DNA of 5,315 nucleotides from Candidatus Acetothermia bacterium JdFR-47 (GTDB taxonomy: Bacteria > Bipolaricaulota > Bipolaricaulia > Bipolaricaulales > Bipolaricaulaceae): NCBI GenBank assembly GCA_002011415.1, contig MTNI01000170.1:1604-6918 (forward strand). Direction: 5' to 3'. The position numbers and the translations under genes were made by a program. The stretch's first letter is position 1; every line of letters begins with the position of its first letter. A model generated the notes under the pieces. The model searched no databases, was not told the DNA's origin, and was given only the letters and a program-made list of their open reading frames with translations. Positions 1-5,315 of this stretch are shown one piece after another.

Positions 1-435
1 CCGTTGCCCCTCCTCTCCATAATGATCCTCAACACCTGGACCACCACCCCCACCATGATGATCCTCTTCCTCGCGGGCCTACAGAACGTGCCCAAGGAGC
101 TCTATGAGGTCGCGGAGTTGGACGGGGCCACCAAGTGGCAAAAGCTCCGGTATGTGACCGTCCCCGCCCTGCGCCCGGTGATGTTCCTCGTGATCACTCT
201 GGGACTAATCGGCACCATCCAGATGTTCGACCAGGCGGCCATCACGGCTGGCGTTGCTCCTTTGGAATCGGTGATTACGCTGGCCTATTACGTCTACTGG
301 AACGTGTTCGGGGCGGGAACGCTCCCCAAGGTAGGAATGGCCTCCGCCGCCGCACTGGTGCTGGCCGGGCTCACCCTCGTCGTGGTCCTCATACAGCGTC
401 GGGTGGGGTTCTCGGAGAAGGGATGGTACTCGTGA
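1..435 (+). CDS. Carbohydrate ABC transporter permease, MalF/UgpA type (3' part)
   Basis: This is the C-terminal 144 residues of an inner-membrane permease of a binding-protein-dependent sugar importer (CUT1/MalF-like); the gene starts before the window. The EAA loop, which docks the ATPase, is clear at residues 36-55 of the visible part: E-V-A-E-L-D-G-A, then the V-P-A-L-R-P end. The usual P-K-E-L-Y-E lead-in comes just before it. A hydrophobic segment precedes the loop (about residues 15-28). Two more follow, at about 58-75 and 110-132, and the protein ends in a short charged tail, as in MalF-type proteins. It overlaps the next permease gene by 13 bases, which indicates one operon with coupled translation. 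Family assignment is firm. The sugar cannot be named, because the substrate-binding protein is not in view. Only the 3' part is visible, so N-terminal features cannot be judged. Confidence 0.94.
   Translation, partial: PLPLLSIMILNTWTTTPTMMILFLAGLQNVPKELYEVAELDGATKWQKLRYVTVPALRPVMFLVITLGLIGTIQMFDQAAITAGVAPLESVITLAYYVYWNVFGAGTLPKVGMASAAALVLAGLTLVVVLIQRRVGFSEKGWYS
414..422 (+). promoter_or_regulatory. Shine-Dalgarno site inside the upstream permease gene
   Basis: The purine run GGAGAAGGG (414-422) ends directly before ATG at 423. GGAG at 414-417 sits 5 bases from that ATG. The later AAGG at 419-422 sits 9 bases from an alternative GTG at 432, which would give the classic GTGA stop-start overlap with the upstream TGA (433-435). 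Both starts are plausible and differ by three residues. ATG 423 is preferred for codon and GGAG spacing. Confidence 0.55.
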
Positions 436-1817
436 GCGAAAGGCCAACAGCCAGTGTACGCTATCGGGGGAAGATTTATTACGTGGACGCCCGCTGGCTC
501 GCTCGCCGCAGGCTTGCCCGAAGAGTTATCCTGTACACCCTTCTCATCGCCCTAGCGATCTTCATGGTGGGGCCTCTTGCCTACAGCCTTATCTCCTCCT
601 TCCGCGACAACCCCCTCTCCTGGCCCCCGCGTTTGAATGCCCCTCGGCTCTACCCTCCCAACTGGGTGGCAGCCTGGCAACTAGGGGTTCAGGGAGGGGG
701 AAACGGCTGGACAGGGGGATGGGCCCCGGGAAGGGAATTGAACCTTCAGGTGACCTTTAGATACCCTGAGGAGCCCACTCCGCCCAGGGTGCAGCTCTTG
801 TCCCCTCCATACGAGCTGAGGGTCCCCAATCCCGCTCCGGACACTGGGTTCGAGGTCGTGCTTGCAGAGGACAAGGTACTCCCGGATGGAACCCATGAGG
901 CTACCTACACCGTCGTCTTTCACCATAAAGGAACCGTGCTCTACCCTCTGCTGCCCGTGGCCGTCGTCGGGCCCCGGGGGACGGAGTTCGTCAAGGCCAC
1001 GCTCCCTCCGGATTCGGTGAGCTCGAGGGTTAGCGGCACCTTCCTCACCTGGAAGAACATCGCCCCGGGGGCGATCGGGTACATCTTCCAGCACTACATC
1101 CGGGCTTGGACCACCTACAAAGGAAAGGGGGGCAGGAATCTGTTCCCATTTTGGGTGCTCAACTCGTTCTTGGTAGCCTTCCTCCGAATCGTCATCACGA
1201 GCGTCTTCGCCACCATGGCCGGGTACGCCCTCTCGCGACTGCGGTTCCCGGGAAAGAACCTTCTCTTCTTCTTCGTCATCTTCACCATGATGGTGCCCGG
1301 TCAGGTAACCTTCATCTCCAACTACCTCGTGGTACGGGATGGGGTGTTCGGGCTGTCCAAGCTGTTCGGAATGGACACCTTTCTCAATACCTATTGGGCC
1401 CTTTTCCTCCCCGGGCTGGTCTCAACGGCCGCGACCTTCATGATGAAACAGTTCATGGAATCCATCCCCAGGGAGATCGAAGAGGCCGCGCGGATCGACG
1501 GCGCCAATACATTTCAAATCTACACGAGGATCGTGCTTCCCCTCTCCGTCCCGGCCATCGCCGCCCTCTCCATCCTCACCTTCCAGGGGTCCTGGAACGA
1601 GTTCTTCTGGCCGATGGTCGTCCTCACCCAAGCGGAGAAGTACACGCTGCCTGTAGGGTTGAACATGTTTCTGCACCATTACTTCTCAGTGACAGGGAGC
1701 GTGTGGAACATGATCCTCGCTGGCACGGTGGTCAGCATCATCCCTGTCCTCGTCATCTACATCGTTTTCCAGCGGTACTTCATCGAAGGCTTTCCCCTAA
1801 GCGGCCTCAAACAATGA
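423..1817 (+). CDS. Carbohydrate ABC transporter permease, MalG type, with large extracytoplasmic insert
   Basis: This is the second permease subunit of the sugar importer, expected to pair with the MalF-type protein encoded just upstream. It has 464 residues from ATG 423 (461 from GTG 432). After a basic N-terminus (R/K-rich, residues 13-34), TM1 lies at about 35-57. TM2 starts near 243, in a stretch beginning F-W-V-L-N-S-F, and further membrane segments run to the C-terminus. The EAA loop is canonical: E354-A-A, then D359-G-A, ending in V-L-P-L near residue 373. The ending G-F-P-L-S-G-L-K-Q is typical of MalG-type permeases. Family members are usually about 270-300 residues. The excess lies between TM1 and TM2: a Gly/Trp-rich stretch (about 86-106), then a beta-rich, Pro- and Val-rich region (about 107-205). 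No ATPase gene follows, which is common for CUT1 operons that share an ATPase. Family call is firm; substrate unknown. Confidence 0.95.
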   Translation: MVLVSERPTASVRYRGKIYYVDARWLARRRLARRVILYTLLIALAIFMVGPLAYSLISSFRDNPLSWPPRLNAPRLYPPNWVAAWQLGVQGGGNGWTGGWAPGRELNLQVTFRYPEEPTPPRVQLLSPPYELRVPNPAPDTGFEVVLAEDKVLPDGTHEATYTVVFHHKGTVLYPLLPVAVVGPRGTEFVKATLPPDSVSSRVSGTFLTWKNIAPGAIGYIFQHYIRAWTTYKGKGGRNLFPFWVLNSFLVAFLRIVITSVFATMAGYALSRLRFPGKNLLFFFVIFTMMVPGQVTFISNYLVVRDGVFGLSKLFGMDTFLNTYWALFLPGLVSTAATFMMKQFMESIPREIEEAARIDGANTFQIYTRIVLPLSVPAIAALSILTFQGSWNEFFWPMVVLTQAEKYTLPVGLNMFLHHYFSVTGSVWNMILAGTVVSIIPVLVIYIVFQRYFIEGFPLSGLKQ

Positions 1818-1921
1818 ATCTTTTTCAAACCTAAGACCGAACGGCTTCAGAAGTTCAAGGAATAAACGCTATCTCATAAAGTGGCTGCTGTATCCCACCT
1901 CCTCTTAACTTGGCTCTCCTT

Positions 1922-1983
1922 GCTAGCTCGGGCAATAACTGGCCTAATGAAAGAATATTTCGTCATGGCCCCTACCAGCTAGC
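1922..1983. repeat. Nested inverted repeat
   Basis: GCTAGCT at 1922-1928 is complementary to AGCTAGC at 1977-1983. GGCC at 1941-1944 pairs with GGCC at 1967-1970 inside it, and GAAA/TTTC (in 1949-1961) could close an inner loop. The right arm is part of the self-palindrome AGCTAGCT (1977-1984). The pairing is interrupted by unpaired stretches of 12 and 6 bases, so this is an imperfect hairpin at best. It might help end transcription from either side, but there is no T-run. Confidence 0.4.
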
Positions 1984-2101
1984 TAAATCTCGCGCTTTGC
2001 CTGCGCTGCTGGGCTGACTTACCTCCTGGAAATCTGGCGGCCTCCTTACTCTACTTCGTTCACTAGGAGCATGTATGAGAACATTTTTGCAGGAGGAGAG
2101 A

Positions 2102-2173
2102 GCTGGGGCAGATCTCCATTGTGATGTCTAGGAAAGTTGCAGAAGCCCCAGCAGCTGGAGTGTGCAGCGCACA
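2102..2173. repeat. Cluster of short hairpins, possible structured RNA
   Basis: GCTGGGGC (2102-2109) is an exact 8-base inverted match to GCCCCAGC (2145-2152), with a 35-base loop. The right arm overlaps a second near-palindrome, CCAGC-A-GCTGG (2148-2158), so the two pairings exclude each other. A third hairpin follows at once: TGTGC-AGC-GCACA (2161-2173). GGAGA (2095-2099) can also pair with TCTCC (2113-2117) in competition with the first stem. The alternation of competing stems is real in the sequence. Whether it is transcribed, or has any function, is unknown. Confidence 0.35.
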
Positions 2174-2284
2174 ACCCGCTTACGCTGTACCGAGCCGAGA
2201 GACCTTTCAATCGACGGACGGGATAGGGGGAAAGGAAGGATCTGATAATGCTGTTACCCGTTAAACGAGCAGGACGACGTTGGC

Positions 2285-2307
2285 GCAAGGCCCACACGCA
2301 ACCTTGC
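2285..2307 (-). repeat. Hairpin at the regulator's stop codon
   Basis: GCAAGG (2285-2290) and CCTTGC (2302-2307) form a perfect 6-base stem around an 11-base loop, touching the last base of the minus-strand regulator gene. On the transcript it would sit immediately after the stop codon. The bases after it on the minus strand (starting GCCAACGTCG) contain no T-run, so it is not a standard intrinsic terminator. It could protect the 3' end or be chance. Confidence 0.35.
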
Positions 2308-2975
2308 TAAAGCTGCCCCCGACCCGCTTCGCCTTCCGGCGCACGGAATCGCAACACGCACGGACCTTGTCGGGAGTCCAACTGCAGTATCAATTCTACC
2401 TCTACACCGAGAACCTCTTCCGCCAGGGTTCGGTAGAAGGTATAGGCCTCAGGAAAGTGAGAGAAGTCATCTGGAAGAATAGGGTTCACGATGCCGAGCT
2501 CGTATTCGTCTCCTTCTTTTCGGAGCCTCGTGGCAACGGCCAGCTCACCGAGGAACTGCTGGAGGTGAGCCACCTTTTGGGTAAAAGGCACGCCCTTTTC
2601 TAGCTTTATCTCCCTCGCAAGATAGCGTGCGACACCTTCGAGGAGTCCCACCAGACCTTCTGCCCCAAGGCGGGCTTTGGCGGCGCGGAGAAACGCCCCC
2701 AGCAGCAAGGCGAACCTCTGAGGCCGAACCCGCCCTTGGCCCTTTGGGGTGGCCCGCCAGACACGCTCATGCGGCCCTGGCCGCCCAGTACGAACCCAAG
2801 TTACCTCCGCAAATCCCCGCTCCAAAAGCGTGCGCAAATGCTGTCGTACCGCAGCGGGGGTGATCCCCAACTCCTGGGCCAACTCCCCAGCTCCAGCCAC
2901 CCCCAACCGCACCAACCCGTCGAGCACCCGTAGGGCCCCAGACGGAAGGGGAAGCCAAGTCCCAAAGCTACTCAA
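2307..2975 (-). CDS. Winged-helix transcriptional regulator, SufR/ArsR-like (COG2345 type)
   Basis: This is a DNA-binding regulator of 222 residues, a normal length for the group. The winged helix-turn-helix spans about residues 14-79. It has a recognition-helix region with T39-P-A-A-V-R-Q-H-L, followed by L-L-E-R-G-F. The wing G64-R-P-G-P-H-E-R-V-W-R-A-T-P-K-G is the hallmark of this family. The C-terminal half is the helical sensor/dimer domain and ends in the family-typical G-P-C206-V-L-R-F. SufR-like members coordinate an Fe-S cluster with several cysteines, one of them in an N-C-P motif. Here the matching place reads N164-P and C206 is the only cysteine in the protein, so such a cluster is unlikely. 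The start is TTG at 2975, because the in-frame stop TGA lies seven codons upstream and no ATG or GTG is available. An AAAAGGGG Shine-Dalgarno-like run sits 11 bases before it. The gene is divergent from the PAS/GAF sensor and convergent with the ABC operon. Family call good; target genes and ligand unknown. Confidence 0.88.
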   Translation of the reverse strand: MSSFGTWLPLPSGALRVLDGLVRLGVAGAGELAQELGITPAAVRQHLRTLLERGFAEVTWVRTGRPGPHERVWRATPKGQGRVRPQRFALLLGAFLRAAKARLGAEGLVGLLEGVARYLAREIKLEKGVPFTQKVAHLQQFLGELAVATRLRKEGDEYELGIVNPILPDDFSHFPEAYTFYRTLAEEVLGVEVELILQLDSRQGPCVLRFRAPEGEAGRGQL

Positions 2976-3056
2976 AGTGATTGCCGCCCCTTTTCATGAC
3001 CACTCACATTAACACACGAATGGCTCGTGGGCGACTTGGAAGGTGATACGTACCAC

Positions 3057-3085
3057 TTGACTTCCTCATCGGGCGGAATTAGACT
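3057..3085 (+). promoter_or_regulatory. Sigma-70-like promoter for the PAS/GAF sensor
   Basis: TTGACT (3057-3062, 5 of 6 to TTGACA) and TAGACT (3080-3085, 4 of 6 to TATAAT) are separated by exactly 17 bases and lie in the divergent intergenic region. The predicted transcript would begin near 3092. This is just after the in-frame TAG (3080-3082) that bounds the sensor reading frame, so the promoter position agrees with a translation start downstream of 3092. I found no equally good promoter for the minus-strand regulator. Any operator site of that regulator would be expected in 2976-3110. Confidence 0.45.
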
Positions 3086-3121
3086 GGCCTTGACTTACGT
3101 AAAAGGGAGCTGATCAGAACG

Positions 3122-3131
3122 CCTCCGGAGG
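3122..3131 (+). promoter_or_regulatory. Palindrome containing a Shine-Dalgarno core, sensor leader
   Basis: CCTCCGGAGG is a perfect 10-base palindrome whose right half is a consensus ribosome-binding core (GGAGG, 3127-3131). No ATG, GTG or TTG follows at usable distance in the sensor's frame. It may be a ribosome site for a non-standard start, a masked site, or simply part of the coding frame, which is open here. Confidence 0.25.
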
Positions 3132-3166
3132 ATCACCAACCCCACCCACCGAGGGACGGACTCTCC

Positions 3167-5315
3167 CTGGAACAAGAGGTCACGTCTCTACTTGAGGCCT
3201 TGCCCGAGGGAGTCTTACTCGTTGATATGCAGGGCACAATCCTGTGGGCCAATGCCCAAACCGAAAAGCTCTTCCACTACGCGCACACCGAGCTCGTAGG
3301 AAAGCCCGTGGAGACACTCCTTCCTGAATATCTTCGTGAGACCCATACCCAATATCACCGAGCCTACCAAAAAGCCCCTCAATCCCGCTCTATGGGGAAG
3401 TGGGACGAAGTTCTCGCCCGCACCAAAGAGGGAACAGAGATCCCCGTCGAGATCAGCCTAAGCCCTTGGAAGACATCCGCTGGCCCGCTTATTGTGTTAT
3501 CGGTGAAGGAGATCTCCGCCCAAAGGCGAGCTGAGCACCTGTGGGCAAGTCACCTCGAAGCGTTCCCAGAACCGATCTTCTCCCTCGACGAGGAGGGACG
3601 ATTCACACAGGCCAACCCAGCCATGTGCGAACTCCTCGGGTACGGGCGGGAAGAGCTACTCTCGAAGAAGCTACAAGACCTTGTCCGTCCCCGGGAAAGG
3701 GAGATCGTAGCCAAAGCCCTCGACGCTGGATCCCAGGGCAAAAACATCGGACCAATTGAGTTGACCTTCCTGACTAAGAACGGTCGGGGACTCCCACTCG
3801 AGGTCCAAGGGCGCGCCCTGAAACGCGGCGGCCGCATGGCTGGAGCACTTTGCTACGCCAAAGACTTGACAAAGCGAATACGCGCGGAAGCGAAATTGGC
3901 GCATCAGGAACGCTTCCAAGCCCAAGCCCTGGCGTTGGCGGAACGCTTGAGCCCCCTCCTCGATGAAGGGGATATCCTTGAGGCTTTGGCCGAAGAGATC
4001 GGGGCGCTTTTCGCAGTCAGCTTCATCCATTTTTGGAAGCTAGACGCGGAGAAGAAGGCGCTCCTTCTGCGGCTTAAAGTCGAGGCCATCCCCTCCGGCC
4101 TCTCACTGGGACACCAGGTGCCCCTCGACGATCCACAGGCAGCCATCGCCCGCGTGGCCAGAAGCGGTCGAGGCGAGGTGCACAGGCACATCCCCCAAGC
4201 CCCAAAGGACAAGGTCAACCATCGCCTCGCCCGAACCTCCCGGCTTCAATCGGCCATCGTCGTCCCCCTCAGCATCGAAGAAACCACGCTGGGCGTCCTC
4301 ATCTTAGGTGATCAGAAGGATCCCGAGCGCTTCAGCGAGGCGGACCTCATGGAAGCTCAAGTGATGGCTCACCAGGCCACTTCCGCCTTACAACGGGCCC
4401 GGCTTTACGAAGAGCTGAAGGAGAACGCTCTCCAGCTGCAATTCCTCTCCGCCGCCGCCTTGCGACTCAGCGAACATCTAGACCTCGCGGCCGTGGCCGA
4501 AGAGGTCGTGCGTGCTTGCGTGAAGGATCTTGGCGTGCGCTTGGCATGGCTCGGCAAGGCTGAGCCCGACGGCCGGGTGAAGGTGCTCGCCTATTTCCCC
4601 TTGGAAAACCCTTACCCAAACCAAATCGTCGTGCGCTGGGACGATTCCCCCGAGGGGCAAGGCCCCACCGGGTGGGCGATCCGAAGTGGCTCGCCCGAGG
4701 TCACAGCCGACATTTCCTCCGACCCACGCTATACGCCGTGGCGAGATGCCGCACGGACCCACGGATTCTGGTGCAGCGCTGCCTTACCCCTGACGAGCCG
4801 GGGCCGGACTTTCGGTGCGCTGAATCTCTACAGCGATACCCCTGGTTTCTTCACTCCCAAGCGTCTGAAAGTGCTTCAGGCATTTGCCAACCAGGCCGCA
4901 GCCGCTTTGGAAAATGCCCGTCTCTATACCGAAGCACAGAGAGGCTTTAGGCGAATCCAGGCGCTCCGAAACATCGACATGGCTATCACTTCGAGCCTCG
5001 ACCCGCGCATCACCATCCGTGTGTTGCTCGACGAAGTGGTCACCGAATTGGAGATAGACGCCGCAGCGGTACTGCTTCTCGACCCCCAAACCCTGACGCT
5101 GGAATACGCCGGGGGCCGCGGTTTCCGGACAAGGGCTATTCAGGAAACTCGCCTGCGACTGGGACAGGGCTATGCAGGCCGGGCTGCGAAAGAGCACCGC
5201 ACGCTCAGAGTGGAAGACCTCTCCCAAGTCGAGGACTTTCCCCGCCAGGAGCTGTTGGAGAAAGAGGGGTTTGTTGCCTTCCACGTGGCGCCGATGATCT
5301 CTAAGCGCCGAGTGC
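3167..5315 (+). CDS. PAS-PAS-GAF-GAF-GAF multi-sensor signalling protein (5' part, output domain cut off)
   Basis: A single frame is open from 3083 to the window edge without interruption and without a stop, giving at least 716 residues from 3167. No signal peptide or membrane segment is visible, so it is probably cytoplasmic. Domains (residues from 3167): PAS1 about 8-118 (G-V-L-L-V-D, W-A-N-A, E-L-V-G-K-P); PAS2 about 127-238 (I-F-S-L-D, A-N-P-A-M-C-E-L-L-G-Y); a helical linker; GAF1 about 267-419; GAF2 about 423-598 (G-Q-G-P-T-G-W-A-I-R-S-G, A-L-P-L, F-G-A-L-N-L-Y-S); and GAF3 from about 603, cut off after a V-A-P-M-I strand. Each of the first two GAF domains ends in a helix of the type A-L-x-x-A-R-L-Y, feeding the next domain. 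The output domain is beyond the edge. GAF3 reads like those that precede HD-GYP c-di-GMP phosphodiesterases, but a histidine kinase or GGDEF is possible. The start is unresolved: the frame holds no ATG, GTG or TTG before PAS1. CTG 3167, with GAGGGA 10 bases upstream, is my choice. CTG 3110, TTG 3200 and ATG 3227 are alternatives, the last two cutting into PAS1. Confidence 0.9.
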   Translation, partial: MEQEVTSLLEALPEGVLLVDMQGTILWANAQTEKLFHYAHTELVGKPVETLLPEYLRETHTQYHRAYQKAPQSRSMGKWDEVLARTKEGTEIPVEISLSPWKTSAGPLIVLSVKEISAQRRAEHLWASHLEAFPEPIFSLDEEGRFTQANPAMCELLGYGREELLSKKLQDLVRPREREIVAKALDAGSQGKNIGPIELTFLTKNGRGLPLEVQGRALKRGGRMAGALCYAKDLTKRIRAEAKLAHQERFQAQALALAERLSPLLDEGDILEALAEEIGALFAVSFIHFWKLDAEKKALLLRLKVEAIPSGLSLGHQVPLDDPQAAIARVARSGRGEVHRHIPQAPKDKVNHRLARTSRLQSAIVVPLSIEETTLGVLILGDQKDPERFSEADLMEAQVMAHQATSALQRARLYEELKENALQLQFLSAAALRLSEHLDLAAVAEEVVRACVKDLGVRLAWLGKAEPDGRVKVLAYFPLENPYPNQIVVRWDDSPEGQGPTGWAIRSGSPEVTADISSDPRYTPWRDAARTHGFWCSAALPLTSRGRTFGALNLYSDTPGFFTPKRLKVLQAFANQAAAALENARLYTEAQRGFRRIQALRNIDMAITSSLDPRITIRVLLDEVVTELEIDAAAVLLLDPQTLTLEYAGGRGFRTRAIQETRLRLGQGYAGRAAKEHRTLRVEDLSQVEDFPRQELLEKEGFVAFHVAPMISKRRV

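Larger units (their letters stand above)
1818..2306. other. Gene-free gap between converging genes
   Basis: No reading frame here looks like a real protein. The longest (minus strand, 2297 down to 2046, 83 codons) starts at GTG, has no ribosome site and is an unconvincing Arg/Ser/Cys-rich sequence. Base composition drops: 1861-1920 has 27 G/C of 60, against clearly higher values in the genes on both sides. The stretch contains several inverted repeats, listed separately, but no hairpin followed by a T-run that would be a clear terminator for either converging unit. It could be a decayed gene or mobile-element remnant, or a structured non-coding element. The sequence does not decide. Confidence 0.7.

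Noticed and set aside
135..422. Upstream extension of the MalG-type permease reading frame
   Set aside because: It overlaps the coding frame of the first permease, reads as Arg/Gly/Pro-rich nonsense, and a good start with ribosome site exists at 423.
1798..1826. Possible terminator after the permease operon
   Set aside because: The only stem is about four base pairs (GCTT/AAGC) and it lies some 18 bases before a five-T run, so it is not an intrinsic terminator.
1106..1834. Long plus-strand frame of 242 codons inside the MalG gene
   Set aside because: It is a His/Arg/Pro-rich shadow of the permease, which has clear EAA and membrane features in its own frame.
2046..2297. Minus-strand 83-codon frame just after the regulator
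   Set aside because: It has a GTG start within the hairpin after the regulator and no ribosome site, and the product looks random (Arg, Ser, Cys rich).
2280..3012. Plus-strand frames opposite the regulator
   Set aside because: They are antisense shadows of a gene with a recognisable winged-helix domain.
2996..3046. 16-residue plus-strand frame from ATG 2996 in the divergent region
   Set aside because: It is very short, has no ribosome site, and lies upstream of the likely sensor promoter.
3127..3137. GGATCACC resembling the 3' end of 16S rRNA
   Set aside because: Only eight bases match, with no other rRNA sequence around; chance similarity.
3550..5284. Several minus-strand frames (94-166 codons) and two plus-strand frames across the sensor
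   Set aside because: The continuous plus-strand frame encodes clear PAS and GAF domains; the others are shadows created by G/C-rich codon use.

Overview
The window looks like chromosomal DNA from a free-living, GC-rich bacterium. The codon bias towards G/C third positions, the extended MalG-type permease and the soluble PAS/GAF multi-sensor would fit Thermales, Chloroflexota or a thermophilic candidate phylum. I cannot fix the lineage from sequence alone.

Layout. (1) 1-1817, plus strand: the tail of a carbohydrate ABC-transporter operon. The 3' end of a MalF-type permease overlaps a complete MalG-type permease by 13 bases. Each carries its own EAA loop for docking an ATPase, so together they would form the membrane channel of a CUT1-type sugar importer. 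No ATPase gene follows them. (2) 1818-2306: 489 bases with no convincing gene, visibly poorer in G/C than the flanking genes and holding several inverted repeats. It lies between two converging transcription units. (3) 2307-2975, minus strand: a winged-helix regulator of the SufR/ArsR-like group (COG2345 type) with a TTG start. It has lost most of the cysteines of the iron-sulfur-binding members. (4) 2976-3166: the divergent intergenic region, with a good sigma-70-like promoter pointing right. (5) about 3167 to the right edge, plus strand: a large cytoplasmic signalling protein, PAS-PAS-GAF-GAF-GAF, cut by the window end before its output domain. It has no ATG, GTG or TTG at a sensible N-terminus.

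How the parts relate. The two permeases work as one complex. The regulator and the multi-sensor are transcribed divergently from a shared region of under 200 bases, so the regulator may control itself and the sensor; this is inference from position only. The most unusual points are the large extra extracytoplasmic domain in the MalG-type permease, the cysteine-poor SufR-like regulator, the missing start codon of the sensor, and the structured gap between the converging units. I see no CRISPR array, rRNA, tRNA or intact mobile element.
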